64,000 bases of DNA, taken from assembly GCA_030386875.1 (NCBI GenBank), contig CM059557.1, positions 63,132,514 through 63,196,513 of the forward strand. Reading direction: 5' to 3'. Below, one piece after another: positions 1 through 11,019 of this stretch; position 1 is the stretch's first letter; the number at the start of each line of letters is the position of its first letter. The position numbers and the translations under genes are program-made. The notes below the pieces were generated by a model. The model did not search any database and had not been told where the DNA came from. It saw only the letters and a list, made by a program, of their open reading frames with translations. Source of the DNA: Morinoia aosen. Lineage: Eukaryota; Arthropoda; Malacostraca; Amphipoda; Talitridae.

Positions 1-226
1 GAAAAATGCATTCACATTGGTGGAACACATTTCGAAAAATTTTAGTAAAGTAAATTCAGAATGAGTATTGCGAGTAATTATGTCGCTTAATTTCTTGTTT
101 TAAAACAATAAACAGCTAAAATCTCAACAACCAGATTTTTTTTAATTTTATTGAAGAAAAAGTGTTTATTTGGCCCTTTTCTACCCGCTGTCCACTTGTG
201 TACCTCATGTTCTGAAACACCCTGTA
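1..226. mobile_element. Terminal part of a Tc1/mariner-like element, cut by the window edge
   Basis: Read on the minus strand, the sequence that ends at 226 begins TACAGGGTGTTTCAGAACAT, the kind of terminus seen in many mariner-like elements, with TA next to it. No transposase frame is visible and the other end lies outside the window. Identification rests only on the terminal motif. Confidence 0.3.
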
Positions 227-1315
227 TACACACATACATACACGTTAATTAATCTATATACATATGCATTTATAATCAGTATACTATGGTAACAGCCCAT
301 TTATTCATGTTTGAATAAAAATTAAGCCCTATTGAGCAGAAACTAACTTTTTATTCAGCTTTTCTTTTACTAAAATTAAAAATGGTCTCGAGTGCTAAAG
401 AGTCAAAAAGATTGCAAATAGTCTGATTTAAAAATATTGATTGCAACGCGTTTCGGCCATTATCAATTGTTTGTTCGCCATTATCAAACAATTTTTGAAG
501 TTGGAGCTATGGCTTTTTCGTTTTTTCTTTCTCCATTGCTTGCTGCCGTGTGATTTATACGTAAATGGAAAGTTGCCCCAAATTTTCCAGCAGTGAGTAG
601 GAAGATTTCGGGAAGTTGGTGCCATCAAAAGTATTGAAAAAACAGAGTGGGGATATGGATGACGCAATGCTGGTAATTATTTTAGTGTTGCAAATGCACA
701 ATAATAATAATGGTAATAAATAAACAGCAAAGGACGTCTTCATATAAAGGTACGTCGGAGACTTCTTGGCTAAGCAGGAAGTCGGAAATCTGTGCACCCG
801 ACCGTCGCCCACATCAGTTTTGACAATAAGCGTGACCTGTTTGGATAAATTAGACGGCACGTAAATAATCTGACGGTGGTAGGATTGAGAGCTGCCGAGA
901 ATAGATTAATGATTCTGAGTTAACAGATGAGGCAATGCAACCTACACCTGGAATATATTCAAGAAATTTGAATTTATGTTTTTGAGGTCACGGCTTTAAT
1001 TTCAGACTAACTCTGACTAACTCTCCATGACGTCATACTTGAGAACAAGAAACTACAGCCATAAGAAAGCTAGTGAGGAACGTTCGGTACAAATGCACCT
1101 ACTTATCTCCAAACCTACCTTCACTAAACCTGCCTTCACCTACCTTCTCTAAACCTACCTTCACCACGGCGAGAAGACAAGGTCGACGACAGGCCGCCCA
1201 GCCATTGGAGCGTTTGACTGCAGTAGGTGGCACTGGCTTCACATGCATCAGGGTTGACTCCGTACTACAAGAGACGAGAAGTAGCCGGGTACGGAGCAGT
1301 CGCAGAACTGAGCGA
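227..1315. other. Intergenic stretch with no recognised gene
   Basis: AT-rich sequence. Open frames of 79-102 codons exist on both strands but overlap one another and show no domain or motif. At 1103-1165 there is a short CCTACCTTC-type pyrimidine repeat (phrases such as ACCTACCTTC and CTAAACCTACC). I see nothing else that can be supported. Confidence 0.5.
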
Positions 1316-1497
1316 GAGGGCTGCCGAATTTTTTTCTGCTGATCGTACCAAAACCTCCATAAAAACGTACCAACAATTATTAAAACGTACCAAATATATG
1401 TAACCATTAATACAACGTAAAGTTCAAAGGTTCTACTTACTTTTTCAGTTAGAATGAGGCTTCCTCCTAGTTTTCTTCCTTCCTAGAGTACCATTAT

Positions 1498-2159
1498 GAC
1501 GATGGTGCGACTAAGAATGATGCTGCGCGACAAAGGATCTATCATTGCACCTTCTGTAGTACAAGACTAGGACTCACCTCAGCTAAGACGAGGGTACTCG
1601 ACGATACGACGAACACAGTACGATGCAAAGTTAAATAGGTACAAATAGAAACGACAAAACGAACAAAGACAACAAACAAAGCAACACAACCTAACACTGA
1701 ATAACTAACACGAAAACAGTAAACAAGAAAAACACTGGAACGCCGACAGACAAGCGACAGCATCAACGCCTCAACCTCTCACCCCGACGTCCAGCTTCTG
1801 TCTGCCCGCCAGCCACATACCGGCATTAGCATTTTAGCAACCACACCTTACAGCATTTATTTCGATGGCAAAAGTGAAGTAGCATTTGTTATAGAAAATA
1901 GGATGAAATTTTTATAAAACAAAGTCAATTTAACATTTCACCAAACCAAGAAACCTTATCAATATCAATATTGAAATATCCACTTCACACCCAAGCTGTG
2001 GAACGCACAGTAAAAATTGTTTGTGAAGTTTCTTTACAAGTTTGTATCTATGAAGCAAGAAATGGGTTAATTAGAAACAGATTAACATCACGAGAGCGAA
2101 TATCAAGATTTGAATCGAAGAAAGATTATATTGTAGCATTATTTATTATATATTGATCG
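1498..2159. mobile_element. Unclassified 662-bp insertion inside hAT copy A
   Basis: This block is absent from hAT copy B, where the flanking sequence runs continuously (near 54395-54425). It is bordered by a near-perfect 10-bp direct repeat, GTACCATTAT at 1488-1497 and GTACTATTAT at 2160-2169, which fits a target-site duplication. Inside there is no clear terminal repeat, polymerase motif or long frame. It could be a MITE, a solo LTR or a SINE-like unit. Confidence 0.5.
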
Positions 2160-2243
2160 GTACTATTATCCTTTTATTTTATTCTATTATTGACTAAGCT
2201 CCAGTGGTGGCTTCCATCCTATGCAATCCTGTTACATAGATTT

Positions 2244-2444
2244 TCATCGCATTAATGCATTTAGTGTTGCTGCTTTCAATGAATTCCTGTTTTTTGTTTT
2301 TATATTGTTGAGGGTCAAAAAAATCCTTTCAGCTGCAGCAGAAGAATGCGGCAGTGACAAAAGCTGCATCATGAACAAGCAACAGCAAACGAACAGAAAC
2401 AGAACCAAGACGCGACGAGTGCAGAACAAATCAAGTACACTCAT
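2244..2444 (-). pseudogene. hAT transposase C-terminal (dimerisation) fragment
   Basis: On the minus strand the frame contains LLSLPHSSAAAERIF followed by a stretch ending in LKAATLNALMR. This is the conserved C-terminal dimerisation region of hAT transposases (the usual signature is L-P-H-S-S-A-x-x-E-R-x-F-S, then an N-x-I-K-x-x-x-R segment). Only about 45 residues at the C-terminal end of the frame are hAT-like; what precedes them does not resemble transposase. The catalytic domain and BED finger are missing, so the copy cannot encode its own transposase. The matching piece in copy B lies at 54545-54928. Confidence 0.75.
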
Positions 2445-2891
2445 TACTCAAATGCTTGTCAGTCTGAGTCAACGAAACGAAATCAAATATAGCCAATTTT
2501 AGCAAATAATAAAACCAACATTGGTTTAAAATTTTCAACTATATTGATATCTGATGTGCAAGAACTTTAGACTGAAGAAGTGCAGCGTGGCAGTAGCGAT
2601 GCAACGAAACGACTAGTTCTAAACTTCTTACAGGCACCTAAACGTTGCGTAACATTGAAGGATTACACATTACGTTTAATTTACCCAGCATTCACATAAA
2701 AAGTTTTCTAACTGCTAAAAATAAGGCTAATATTTCTTGGTAGGGCATAATTTCTCAAGTAAATTTAAGAAAACTTTAAAACGTACCAAAATTATACACT
2801 TGAGGCTACCGTCGCACCAAATGTACTACAAAATGACATTTGAAGCAGATCGAACCAAATTTGTACGAACGTACCAATTTCGGCAGCCCTG

Positions 2892-4109
2892 ACTCAGAGA
2901 CTGCTCAGGCGCCCGTCACCACGCCTCAGCCCTCAGCGACTTGCCCTCTCCATGACGTCAAGCGTAGGGAATCGTAATACAGGTCACAGTAGTTATAAGC
3001 TAAAAATAAACATCCTGAGGGCTGCCTCGAAAAATAAACAAAATTGAAGATGAATAAGAAGATGGTGCTCCGTAGGAAGGCGTGTTCGCGTTGCGAGTGC
3101 GCTGAATGTTGGAGCGTGTCTGATGTTCCTCAGGCACAACATTCTGAGGACGGTTAAGAGGCGTTCGTGCTTTAAGGATCGTAATTGGTTTGTAAATAAG
3201 AGCACAATTTTCCGAACGTCCTCGAAAGAAAACCTTTGAATGTTACAAAATAATTTCTTGAATTTATGATTCCTTAAACCCCCAAGTACGAAAAATGTTT
3301 TCCTTCAACAAGTACAATCCTTCAAAAAAGTTTGAGGGTGTGATGAATTCCGTTGCCCTGGATGTTTATGGACGGCTGACCCCCTAATTGGCTAGCCTTT
3401 CGTAAGGTGAACGAACACATAAGAAATAACAGCATACCGTCAGATTAGTCAAAAAATTCTTTTTGAGTTGAATTAATGAACAGAAAATTTAGCTTTTCTG
3501 GATTTTCAGCCCGAACGGTCCCCTTAAATGACGAGGAGCCGCTCTTTCAAGTGTTGCTGAAGGAGCAGCTAGATATCAGGTGATATATTCAGCCTATTTA
3601 AATAGTAAGTACATCGTTCAAATCCATATGAACACATAAGTATAAATTACCTTGTCAAATGCACTGAAAAACAGATTAAAATAAACATATTTAAATACAG
3701 AAGAAGTGGAATATATTAACACAGACGTTATTTAATGCATTTTATTTTTTGTTTTCAACATAAACATACGAAAGATTAATATATTTGAACACTGGTTGTG
3801 TTTATGGAACTAGCATTACAATAATTTATTCAATACAATAATCTCATAATGTCATGCTTACAATTGTAGTTTTTCAGAAATTTTGTACGATCTCTACAGT
3901 GAGTGAAAAAATAAATGAAAGAAGAGTAGAAACCATCAATTTGTACCTTCATCCAGTCACAGAAAAGTATGAAAATTCTGATTAATGCACAGCCAGGTTA
4001 CCGTTTTATTTTCCTCAAATTTCTTATGAGGAAAACTATGAAAAACACATTTCAAAATATAGTTTCATTTTACCAGTGTGTGACAAACTTCTTAGCTAGC
4101 CAATACGGG
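2892..4109. other. Intergenic stretch with no recognised gene
   Basis: Sequence between hAT copy A and the Gypsy element. A minus-strand frame of 70 codons at 2993-3205 has no recognisable domain. I see no terminal repeats, polymerase motif or tRNA-like promoter. Confidence 0.5.
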
Positions 4110-4113
4110 ATAA

Positions 4114-4317
4114 TGTACGGGGCGAGTAAAACACGGTAGTATCTTGACGGTAGTGTTTATTGGTGAGAGCCAGGTGTCATTGGCAACAGGTGAGAACCGA
4201 TACAGATTGAGCGCCCCAGGCTAGACAAGCTGGCCTTATAAAGGTGGCGAGACCTCAAGATATCAAGATAAACAGACAGAGCAGGCAAGAGTAGTGACGT
4301 CACATCACTCGCGCACA
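4114..4317 (-). repeat. 3' LTR of the Gypsy element
   Basis: 204 bp, TG...CA ends when read on the minus strand (TGTGCGCGAG to CCCCGTACA). Contains a TATA-like TTTATAAGG (minus strand of 4234-4244), a CRE-type palindrome TGACGTCA at 4295-4302 and AATAAA (minus strand of 4156-4161). It differs from the 5' LTR only at two adjacent bases beside the TATA box. Flanked outside by ATAA at 4110-4113. Confidence 0.95.
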
Positions 4318-4332
4318 TCACTCCCCCCTCCT
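4318..4332 (-). promoter_or_regulatory. Polypurine tract of the Gypsy element
   Basis: On the minus strand the bases directly before the 3' LTR read AGGAGGGGGGAGTGA, almost all purine. The position and composition fit the plus-strand DNA primer of reverse transcription. Confidence 0.85.
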
Positions 4333-5738
4333 GACTAACTAAACGCAACCAATCGGATGAGAAATAGAACTAAATTTAAAACGGTTAATCAAATAATCAA
4401 AAAGAATTCGCAGAATGAACAAAACCGTTTAACAAATCAACACGCAGTTAACAAGGAAAGTTAACAAAAGTTACTCAATAATTAACGCGACAACCCTAGG
4501 TTAAAAATAACGCTATTACTTAAAGTTGACAGTAATTTTAAAACGTCTCGCAACTCATACCATCAAAAGTTAAAATGTATGCATCAAATTTTAAAAAACC
4601 CACCAACAACACCACCCAAGCATTATTATAGTTATCGAAACTTGGCAACACAAGCAAAAACAAGGGCAGCTAAGAGAACAACGAAAAATATAATGCCCTG
4701 TTCGAAGTTAACTTGAAACAACTCGATAAATTACGTTAAATAATCATTAATTAAATAATCGCACAGTCAAAATGACTAACTGACTACCGTCCACATAATT
4801 GAAATAATGGTAAAAACGCAACTAATATCAACGAACATTGCTAGATACCAAAGAATAAAAGAACGCAAAACACATTTTAAATCAACTGATTTTCATCTGT
4901 AACTCTTACTAAATACGCAAAATAAAAAATAAAAAAACATATATGAAAATTTTAAAAACTCATTGAAGAATTTAGGCACCACAAAACACTGCAAAATTAT
5001 CAATCATTAAAGGCGTAACACTGTTAACTGTTAAAAACTTTTTTAAACCTTTCACACCCAACAATCGTGTAAACATCAGAAATAAGGATAATTATCGATT
5101 AATATGGATTAATACTTAAGACGTGGCGAACAAAAACCGGAACACTAAAGTTTCAGCAAGTTTTAGCAATTAGCAAAAGCAATCCCCAACAAGCGTAAGC
5201 AAACAACTAACTTACCGTGCAATATGGCAACCAGCACGTCGACAGAAGTAAGGAATTTTTTAATAAAAAAAACAAACGCCACATTTTCTTATATCAACAC
5301 AACTAAATAAAAATTAACTTCAACAATTTTTAAAAAACCAACTCCGCAAATTACACATTAAAAATATGGAATTTACATATTAAAAACATGGAAAGTATTG
5401 GAATGCAACCAAAAACACATCATCTCAAAAACAGAAACAGCCTATAAATTAAATTAATTTAAATAATTTTATAATTGAAATAATTAAAATTTTTTATAAG
5501 AAATTACGCGACGACATTAGAAGAAGCACACAGCATAAAAAAACATAAGATTACACAGAAGCGATTACATAGAACGATTTCGCATTTTCCTTACGATTAC
5601 ACATTTTCACCACCTTGCGCTGAATTTTCCATAGCGCGGTTACCATTTCCAATCGGATTAATTCACGGGGAAATTTCATAATTTCAACAAATTCAAATTT
5701 CAAACAAACAATGATCATTTTCCACTTTTTCCAATTGT
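4333..5738 (-). other. AT-rich non-coding 3' internal region of the Gypsy element
   Basis: About 1.4 kb between the membrane-segment ORF and the polypurine tract. It is A-rich on the plus strand and has no frame longer than about 60 codons. It may be the decayed remains of an env-like gene or a long 3' untranslated region; nothing in it resembles a known domain. Confidence 0.5.
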
Positions 5739-6158
5739 TTAAATATCTCGCCGCACACTTGCAACAGAGGGACGGCCATTGCGTCCGGCCTCCCGTGGCC
5801 GTCCGGACCGCCTTACGCTAGGCAGTTGCACCACGATAAGGTCTCTGTTAATGTTGACCACTATGCTTGATCCTGCAGATTGCCCCTTGGCGGCCTCCCG
5901 GCCGCGTGAGAAAAAATCCTCGCGCTGGGATATCATTGATATCATTTTCACTTGTTTCTTTAGATGATAAATTATTGTTCCTAATCCCATAGTGACCAGG
6001 ATTAGCAACATCACCAGGATGTCGGTGACGTTATCAGGCAGAAGGTCCGTCCTACTCATGGAGTTGTCCCTAACCCATGCTTCATTCATGTTTGTATTAT
6101 GGGTGCTCAGTGCGGTGACCAATGTATCGACATCTATGGTTGATTCGGCGTTTCCCAT
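5739..6158 (-). CDS. Small ORF with one membrane segment, at the env position of the Gypsy element
   Basis: 139 codons from the first ATG (MGNAEST...). The frame stays open seven codons further upstream without an ATG. An N-terminal region of about 50 residues carries one N-x-T site (NVT). It is followed by a single hydrophobic helix (DILVMLLILVTMGLGTIIY, about residues 54-72), then a basic, arginine-rich tail. The position between integrase and the 3' LTR is where errantivirus-like elements carry env. The protein is far shorter than an envelope glycoprotein, and I see no fusion peptide or furin site. MGN at the start could also be a myristoylation site. It might be the stump of an env gene or a separate accessory ORF. 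I do not recognise a family. Confidence 0.4.
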   Translation of the reverse strand: MGNAESTIDVDTLVTALSTHNTNMNEAWVRDNSMSRTDLLPDNVTDILVMLLILVTMGLGTIIYHLKKQVKMISMISQREDFFSRGREAAKGQSAGSSIVVNINRDLIVVQLPSVRRSGRPREAGRNGRPSVASVRRDI

Positions 6159-6334
6159 TTCGCGCGTGTGCACCTGCAACGGAAGGATACAGAACCGATT
6201 AGCATGACCAACATAAAACAGAATAAAACTAACTCATAAACATAACATCTAATTAAATTGTGCTGATCACAGAACATTCCGGCTGGAACTAAAAATAGCA
6301 CTGTGAGTTGCGCCGCAGCGTCAAGCCAGCCCAT
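6134..6334 (-). CDS. Possible signal-peptide-bearing ORF upstream of the membrane-segment ORF
   Basis: 66 codons from an ATG (MGWLDAAAQLTVLFLV...), hydrophobic near the start and with a second hydrophobic stretch around residues 33-48. It overlaps the next ORF by 25 bp in another frame, so a single indel near 6140-6180 could have split one secreted or membrane protein into two. No family recognised; it could also be chance. The 470 bp between it and integrase show nothing clear. Confidence 0.25.
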   Translation of the reverse strand: MGWLDAAAQLTVLFLVPAGMFCDQHNLIRCYVYELVLFCFMLVMLIGSVSFRCRCTRAKWETPNQP

Positions 6335-6802
6335 CTCACGTGATGAACTGCAACCTCAGCGATTGCATTTGGCAGTCGAAGAATTCGCTCACCATTAAAA
6401 ATGCTAATTCAGCGACATCTCCAGGTTATCTAAGTAACATTATAAGTGAAACGCAACGAGTAATATAGGCGTCTTAGAGACAAGGGTTATCAACCCTCAG
6501 GGTTAAACTAAATCGATACACATTCCTTTAAACATTCAGGATAATATCAAATATTATCCCAAATAAACTAAAAACGCAGCGCAAATGGCTGAAAGTATAA
6601 CATATGGTTACTGACTTAAATAATGGAACTCAATTTATGAAACACAGCGCATATTACAGAGCAAAAAACTCCTTAACCTATGATTATTAAACTTAACGCA
6701 ACTGTTAAACAACGTAACATAGTAAATCGTAACTCGACGAGTCGTTACGACGTCAAAAAAAATGGACTTGTCTTTGTCGCAGAATGGACTTGTTATTTCA
6801 AC

Positions 6803-7920
6803 TCACAGTGAAACCTTCCTCAAGGGTAACAGGTGATTTAAGTTACTCATATAAATTTTGGAATCATTTTTAACCTCAGCCCAATTACGCCTTACCTTTT
6901 GAACCACAGCTGGCCCCAGCCAGGTCAATTCAAGTTTATGTTTTTTCTCGTGATTTTTTAAAAGAACCCGGTCCCCCACCTTCACGTCTTTATTTCGACG
7001 CTTGAGGTTTCTATAAAGATTTCTTTCCGCTGTGTTATTTATATTCAAATTTCTAATATTTTCCACTGTCCGGGCGGCTTCTTTTGCCCGAAAGTTTACT
7101 AGATCCAATTCTTCATCATAACTGTAAGTTACCGAATCTAAACCCTCGGATTGATAGAATGCGCAGGTATCTCGATTAAACATTACGAAACTAGGAGTTT
7201 CGCCTAACGTAGAATTCAATGCGTTGTTCAGTGCATTTCCAACCACCTCCAGCAACTGATCCCACTCTGCATGAGGGAGCGAATTGACGTAAAGTTTTAG
7301 CAAATTGGTAAACTTCTTGTTATTTCTCTCTACTATAGCGTTGGAATGAGGACTGTAAGCCAATACTTCTTTTTTCGCAATGGCATGAATGTTAGCAAAC
7401 TGCTTGACCGCTACCGACTTAAATTCTAATGCATTATCTGTAATTAAAGTTTTAGGAAAGCCGAAACTACAGAAACAATTACTTAAACATGAAATTACCG
7501 TTTCCGTACGACGATTAGAAGTCGCATACAATTTACAAAATATAGAAAAAAGGTCAATTATTACTAATATGTACTTATTGCCATTATCAGTAACTTTTAG
7601 TGGACCTAAATAGTCCATGGAAACGACTTCAAATGGTTCTTTCGCTATTGGAGCAGTCAAAATTTTAATTGGCACAGAAGGTCTTGCCTTAATTAATTTA
7701 CAAACTTCACAATTCTGTACAAATTTTCGCACAATCGTTTTTTCCCAATGATTATAATACTTAATTTTAAATTTAAAAAGAGTGTGCACGTCATCAGTAT
7801 GATACATCTAGTGAATAGCCAATATAGCTTTACCCATTAAAGAGTTAGGTACCACTGCAGTCAAAATTGTGCTAGGTCGGTTGTCAATTTGTCTACGTCG
7901 GTACAGATTGTCGTTCAGAA
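6803..7920 (-). pseudogene. pol: Gypsy integrase
   Basis: Integrase inserts the element DNA into the chromosome. A zinc-binding N-terminus is present but broken: the HHCC region spans a TAG stop at 7808-7810, with CEVC shortly after it. The catalytic core holds the D-D-E residues in MDYLG, TDNALEF and VERNN. The C-terminal part has the hydrophobic KVGDRVLLKN segment of Gypsy integrases and ends SNLNHLLPLRKVSL before a TGA at 6803. Upstream of the TAG the correct frame continues to about 7925, where a frameshift separates it from the RNase H frame. Between these lesions the domain is otherwise complete and in family order. Confidence 0.9.
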
Positions 7921-8424
7921 TTAAAATTTTCGTAGGTCTGGAATTTTCGAAAAGCTACCATGCAGTAAAGCTTCCTTAACTTCTATGCAATAAGGATCTT
8001 TATCCTGCTCGTCAATAAATTCTTTTATAGTCCAAGAAATCTCCTTTTCTTTTGGTACATAGTCTATAAGCTTCGGGCGAGCCTCTTTACTTGCTGCGTC
8101 GTCAACACTGTCGCTAAACAGCGGGTCAACCACCTCACGTCTAGTCATGTCTCTTTTTTTCTGCGATCGCGTCTCCATGACACAGACGTCTGATTCAAGC
8201 GCGGATTCCAGAGCATCACAGCGCTCTAGTTCTTTAAAGGTTAATTTTTCGTTGTTAATGGGGAGCCTGCTCAAATAATCCGCCACGACATTTTGTTTCC
8301 CAGGTAAATACTTTACAATAGGATCAAACGAATGAACGTTAATGCACCAACGTGCCATATTTGAATCTTCAGGGAGTTCTTTTTGCAAATAGTGGTGCCA
8401 ATGGGCGATGATCCGTGTAGACAC
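7921..8424 (-). pseudogene. pol: Gypsy RNase H C-terminal part and linker to integrase
   Basis: This frame continues RNase H after a frameshift near 8380. It contains ARWCINVHSFDPIVKYLPG and then KQNVVADYLSRL, the typical end of Gypsy RNase H. A charged linker follows (METRSQKKRDMTRRE...), leading to the integrase zinc region. The stop at 7921 is caused by a second frameshift; the next frame carries on as LILNDNLYRRR, which is the usual linker sequence before the integrase zinc finger. Confidence 0.88.
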
Positions 8425-9903
8425 GGATAGGGTACCCTGTAATCAAATATTTAAAATACTTTAGAGCTGAATAAATCGCGAAGAACTCTTTCTTAGTCGT
8501 GCTATATCGCCTCTGACTAGAGTTCAAACTTTTACTATAATAAGCCACAGGGCGTAAAATTTGATCGCTTGAAACTTCTATCTGCATCAAGACGGCTCCG
8601 ATTCCAGAGTTAGAAGCGTCCGTAAATAAGTGGAAGTCCTTAGCGTAATCAGAATGTCTTAAAACTGTGTCAGAAGTCAAAGCAGATTTGATAAACACAG
8701 AACTCTTCTGGCATTCGTCGGTCCACGTATAGTCAACGCCTTTTCTTAAAAGGTTGTACAGAGGGTAAGCTACCTCAGCAAAGTTGGGCAAGAAATTACG
8801 GAAATAGTTGGCTAAACCTAGGAACTGCTGTAACTCCTTCACATTAATAGGAGCCCTGCAAGTCTGCAATTTCTCCGAATTTTTACATCTGATACCGTCT
8901 GCGGCAATAATGTGTCCCAGGTATTCGATTTTTTTTAAATTACATTTCTCCAGTTTTAAAGACAATTTACCCGAACGAAGCATCTTAGGTACGCTTCCAA
9001 TGTCAGCCAAATGCTGGCTTTTAGTTCTGGAAAATACTAATATATCGTCTAGAAAGACGAATGCTAATTTGCCTAGGATAGGTGCAAGGGCAGAGGTCAT
9101 TACTTTCTGGAATGCACTTGGACTGGTACTCAGACCAAAGAGGACACGTGCAAACTGGAATTTCCGATAATTCACACTAAAAGCCGTAAACTTTCTACTA
9201 TCTTGGTCCAACTCGACCTGGTGAAAGGCCGAACGCAGGTCCAGATAAGTGAACCACGCGTTCCCTCCTAGAGTCGATAAAATTTCATCAATTCGGGGGA
9301 TCGGGTAAGCTTCCTTCACTAATACTTTATTAAGCGCCCTAAAATCAATCACGGGTCGGAGCTCCCAGGACTTCTTTTTAACCACTATGACTGGAAAATT
9401 CCAGTCGGACATCGATCCCTCAATTATTCCCTGTGAAAGCATGTCATTAGTAATTTTCATCACCTCTTCTTGATACTTATGGGGAATTCTGTATGGGGCT
9501 AAATTTAGTACAGGTGCATCCGGTTTCAACTGAATCCGGTGCGTCATAAGGTTTGTAACACCTATAGTCTCACCTTCTAACGTAACTACATCACGAAATT
9601 CATTTAATGAATTTACCAAAGGTAACTGCATGTCCTCTTCGTAACATGAAATATCATCATTAGTTAAACAACGTTGTACCTCCAGCTTTCCTCCACACGA
9701 CACACCTACTTTTGCATTAACTCCCAACTCCTTGTCACCAGCGAGTACTTGTTTTCTACCGCGAGCGTCAGCCTCCAACCCAAGTTTTCCTTCGACTATG
9801 GCCATAATTCCACCACCAGTCGAGACAAACTGCATTGTATCCAACACCGCGTCAGAATTGATTTCCACATTATTAGCATCTCTAAGTGCTGTTTCACCAC
9901 TTG
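8369..9903 (-). pseudogene. pol: Gypsy reverse transcriptase and RNase H N-terminal part
   Basis: Reverse transcriptase copies element RNA into DNA. The core motifs are present in order: YPIPRIDEIL, YLDLRSAFHQV (first catalytic Asp), the GLSTSPSAFQ segment, and FLDDILVFS, the YxDD box with F in the first place. The tether and RNase H start follow, with LFTDASNSGIGAVL and YTDHRPLAPL. The frame is open upstream of the first in-frame start to about 9900 and begins right after a frameshift that ends the preceding segment. It ends in KRTP through another frameshift near 8380. The RT itself shows no internal stop, so it could be catalytically complete if expressed as part of a corrected polyprotein. 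Confidence 0.95.
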
Positions 9904-10287
9904 TCAGTACATTTCATTCTCGATCTCATTAGCTGCAATTAATTCAACGTTGCACAGCATCGTATTCTCGGTAAAATAAATAGCATCTTCATGTGCATTT
10001 AAAACCATTACAGGCACTAAACCATCGTCTGCTATACGTACAATGGATTCAGACAGAAGGGCTCCATTTTCAAGACACCTTTTCAAAATTACATACTCTC
10101 CTGGAGTTGCTTTTTTAACAAAACCGTACACTATCTTCATCGAGTTACCGGGCACTTCCACCTGAGTGCAATGAACGGTCAACGGCCTTGAGTACTGTCT
10201 CGACTCAGCTGCGGCCACGATTTTTTTCTTTTCTCTACAGTTACTATTTTTAGCGGGGTCACCCGCTCTTTCTGGCAACGACAACAT
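9904..10287 (-). pseudogene. pol: Gypsy pol segment between protease and reverse transcriptase
   Basis: This 128-codon frame links the protease and RT segments. It contains PGNSMKIVYGFVKK and NTMLCNVELIAANE, a beta-rich connector like that at this place in Gypsy polyproteins. It starts after a frameshift near 10262-10287 and ends at a TGA-type break (TACTGA near 9904); the following frame, LTSGETALRD, carries on into RT. Confidence 0.75.
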
Positions 10288-11019
10288 CAGATATCAGACA
10301 GTCGCTGTTTACGATTTTTTTCATCGCAACTTCTCTGCTAAGCACCGGTTCCATTTTTAACTCACAGAAGGGTATTGAAATACCTTCCCAATGGAGGGTT
10401 CTATTTTTGAAGTTAATGATGGCATCACTCAGCACATCACGTCCTAGAATCAGATCGTAATTTAATTTCGCCTCCTTGACTATCAGGGCACTAGTTTTTA
10501 GTACTCGGTTAGTGCCTGGAATTGAAATCTTCAGCTCTACCTCTCCGCTAACGTTACTTTTACCATTAATGCCTTTTACCATTAAACGACTCGGCTCAAC
10601 TTCTTCGTTCAGATTCTCAATCTGCTTTTAACTTATTAAACATTTCTCTGAACCGCTATCTAGCAAGGCACTTAAATACTGGTCATTATTTGTTAATATT
10701 ATCGTAGGTTTTTTGGATTCTTTAAACGCAACCAAACCAGCGCCTTTTTTATTATGATTGCCCTTTACGACACTAGCGGAGAAATAGGCCTCTACTGCTT
10801 TGCTTTGCTGTTGTCTTTTATCTGCAAGCTCTTCGTCTAGCAACAATTTGTACCTATTTTCACATTTGTACAATGGTTTAATGACAGACTCAAATTCGTT
10901 TGTCTCGGGTGTATCTGGTGCAATTTCGACCACAGCTTCGAGATTAACGAGAGAGCTGGCCTTCCTCTCGGGCTCAATCAAATTCTCCCTGCTACCATTA
11001 CCCTTTTCTACTCTTCGCT
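10259..11019 (-). pseudogene. pol: Gypsy protease and start of the pol frame
   Basis: After the -1 shift at 11020-11026 the pol frame begins KRRVEKGNGS and runs into LIEPERKASSLV. The retropepsin active site is LLDSGSEKCLIS, and the second conserved segment is YDLILGRDVLSDA about 85 residues on. A TAA at 10628-10630 falls directly after the active-site strand, inside the protease. The frame is the same on both sides, so this is a simple nonsense change rather than an indel. A frameshift near 10260-10287 then separates this part from the next segment. As read, no functional protease could be made. Confidence 0.85.

Larger units (their letters stand above)
1316..2891 (-). mobile_element. hAT transposon, copy A (non-autonomous, contains an insertion)
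   Basis: The left end reads GAGGGCTGCCGAATTTTTT and the right end is its inverse, finishing CGGCAGCCCTG, so the terminal repeat is about CAGGGCTGCCGAAAT. Flanks resemble an 8-bp duplication (CTGAGCGA at 1308-1315, CTCAGAGA at 2893-2900, 6 of 8 alike), the size expected for hAT. Both ends carry repeated subterminal CGTACCA motifs. A short C-terminal transposase piece survives on the minus strand. The same element occurs at 54236-63816 and aligns over most of its length once later insertions are removed. Confidence 0.8.
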
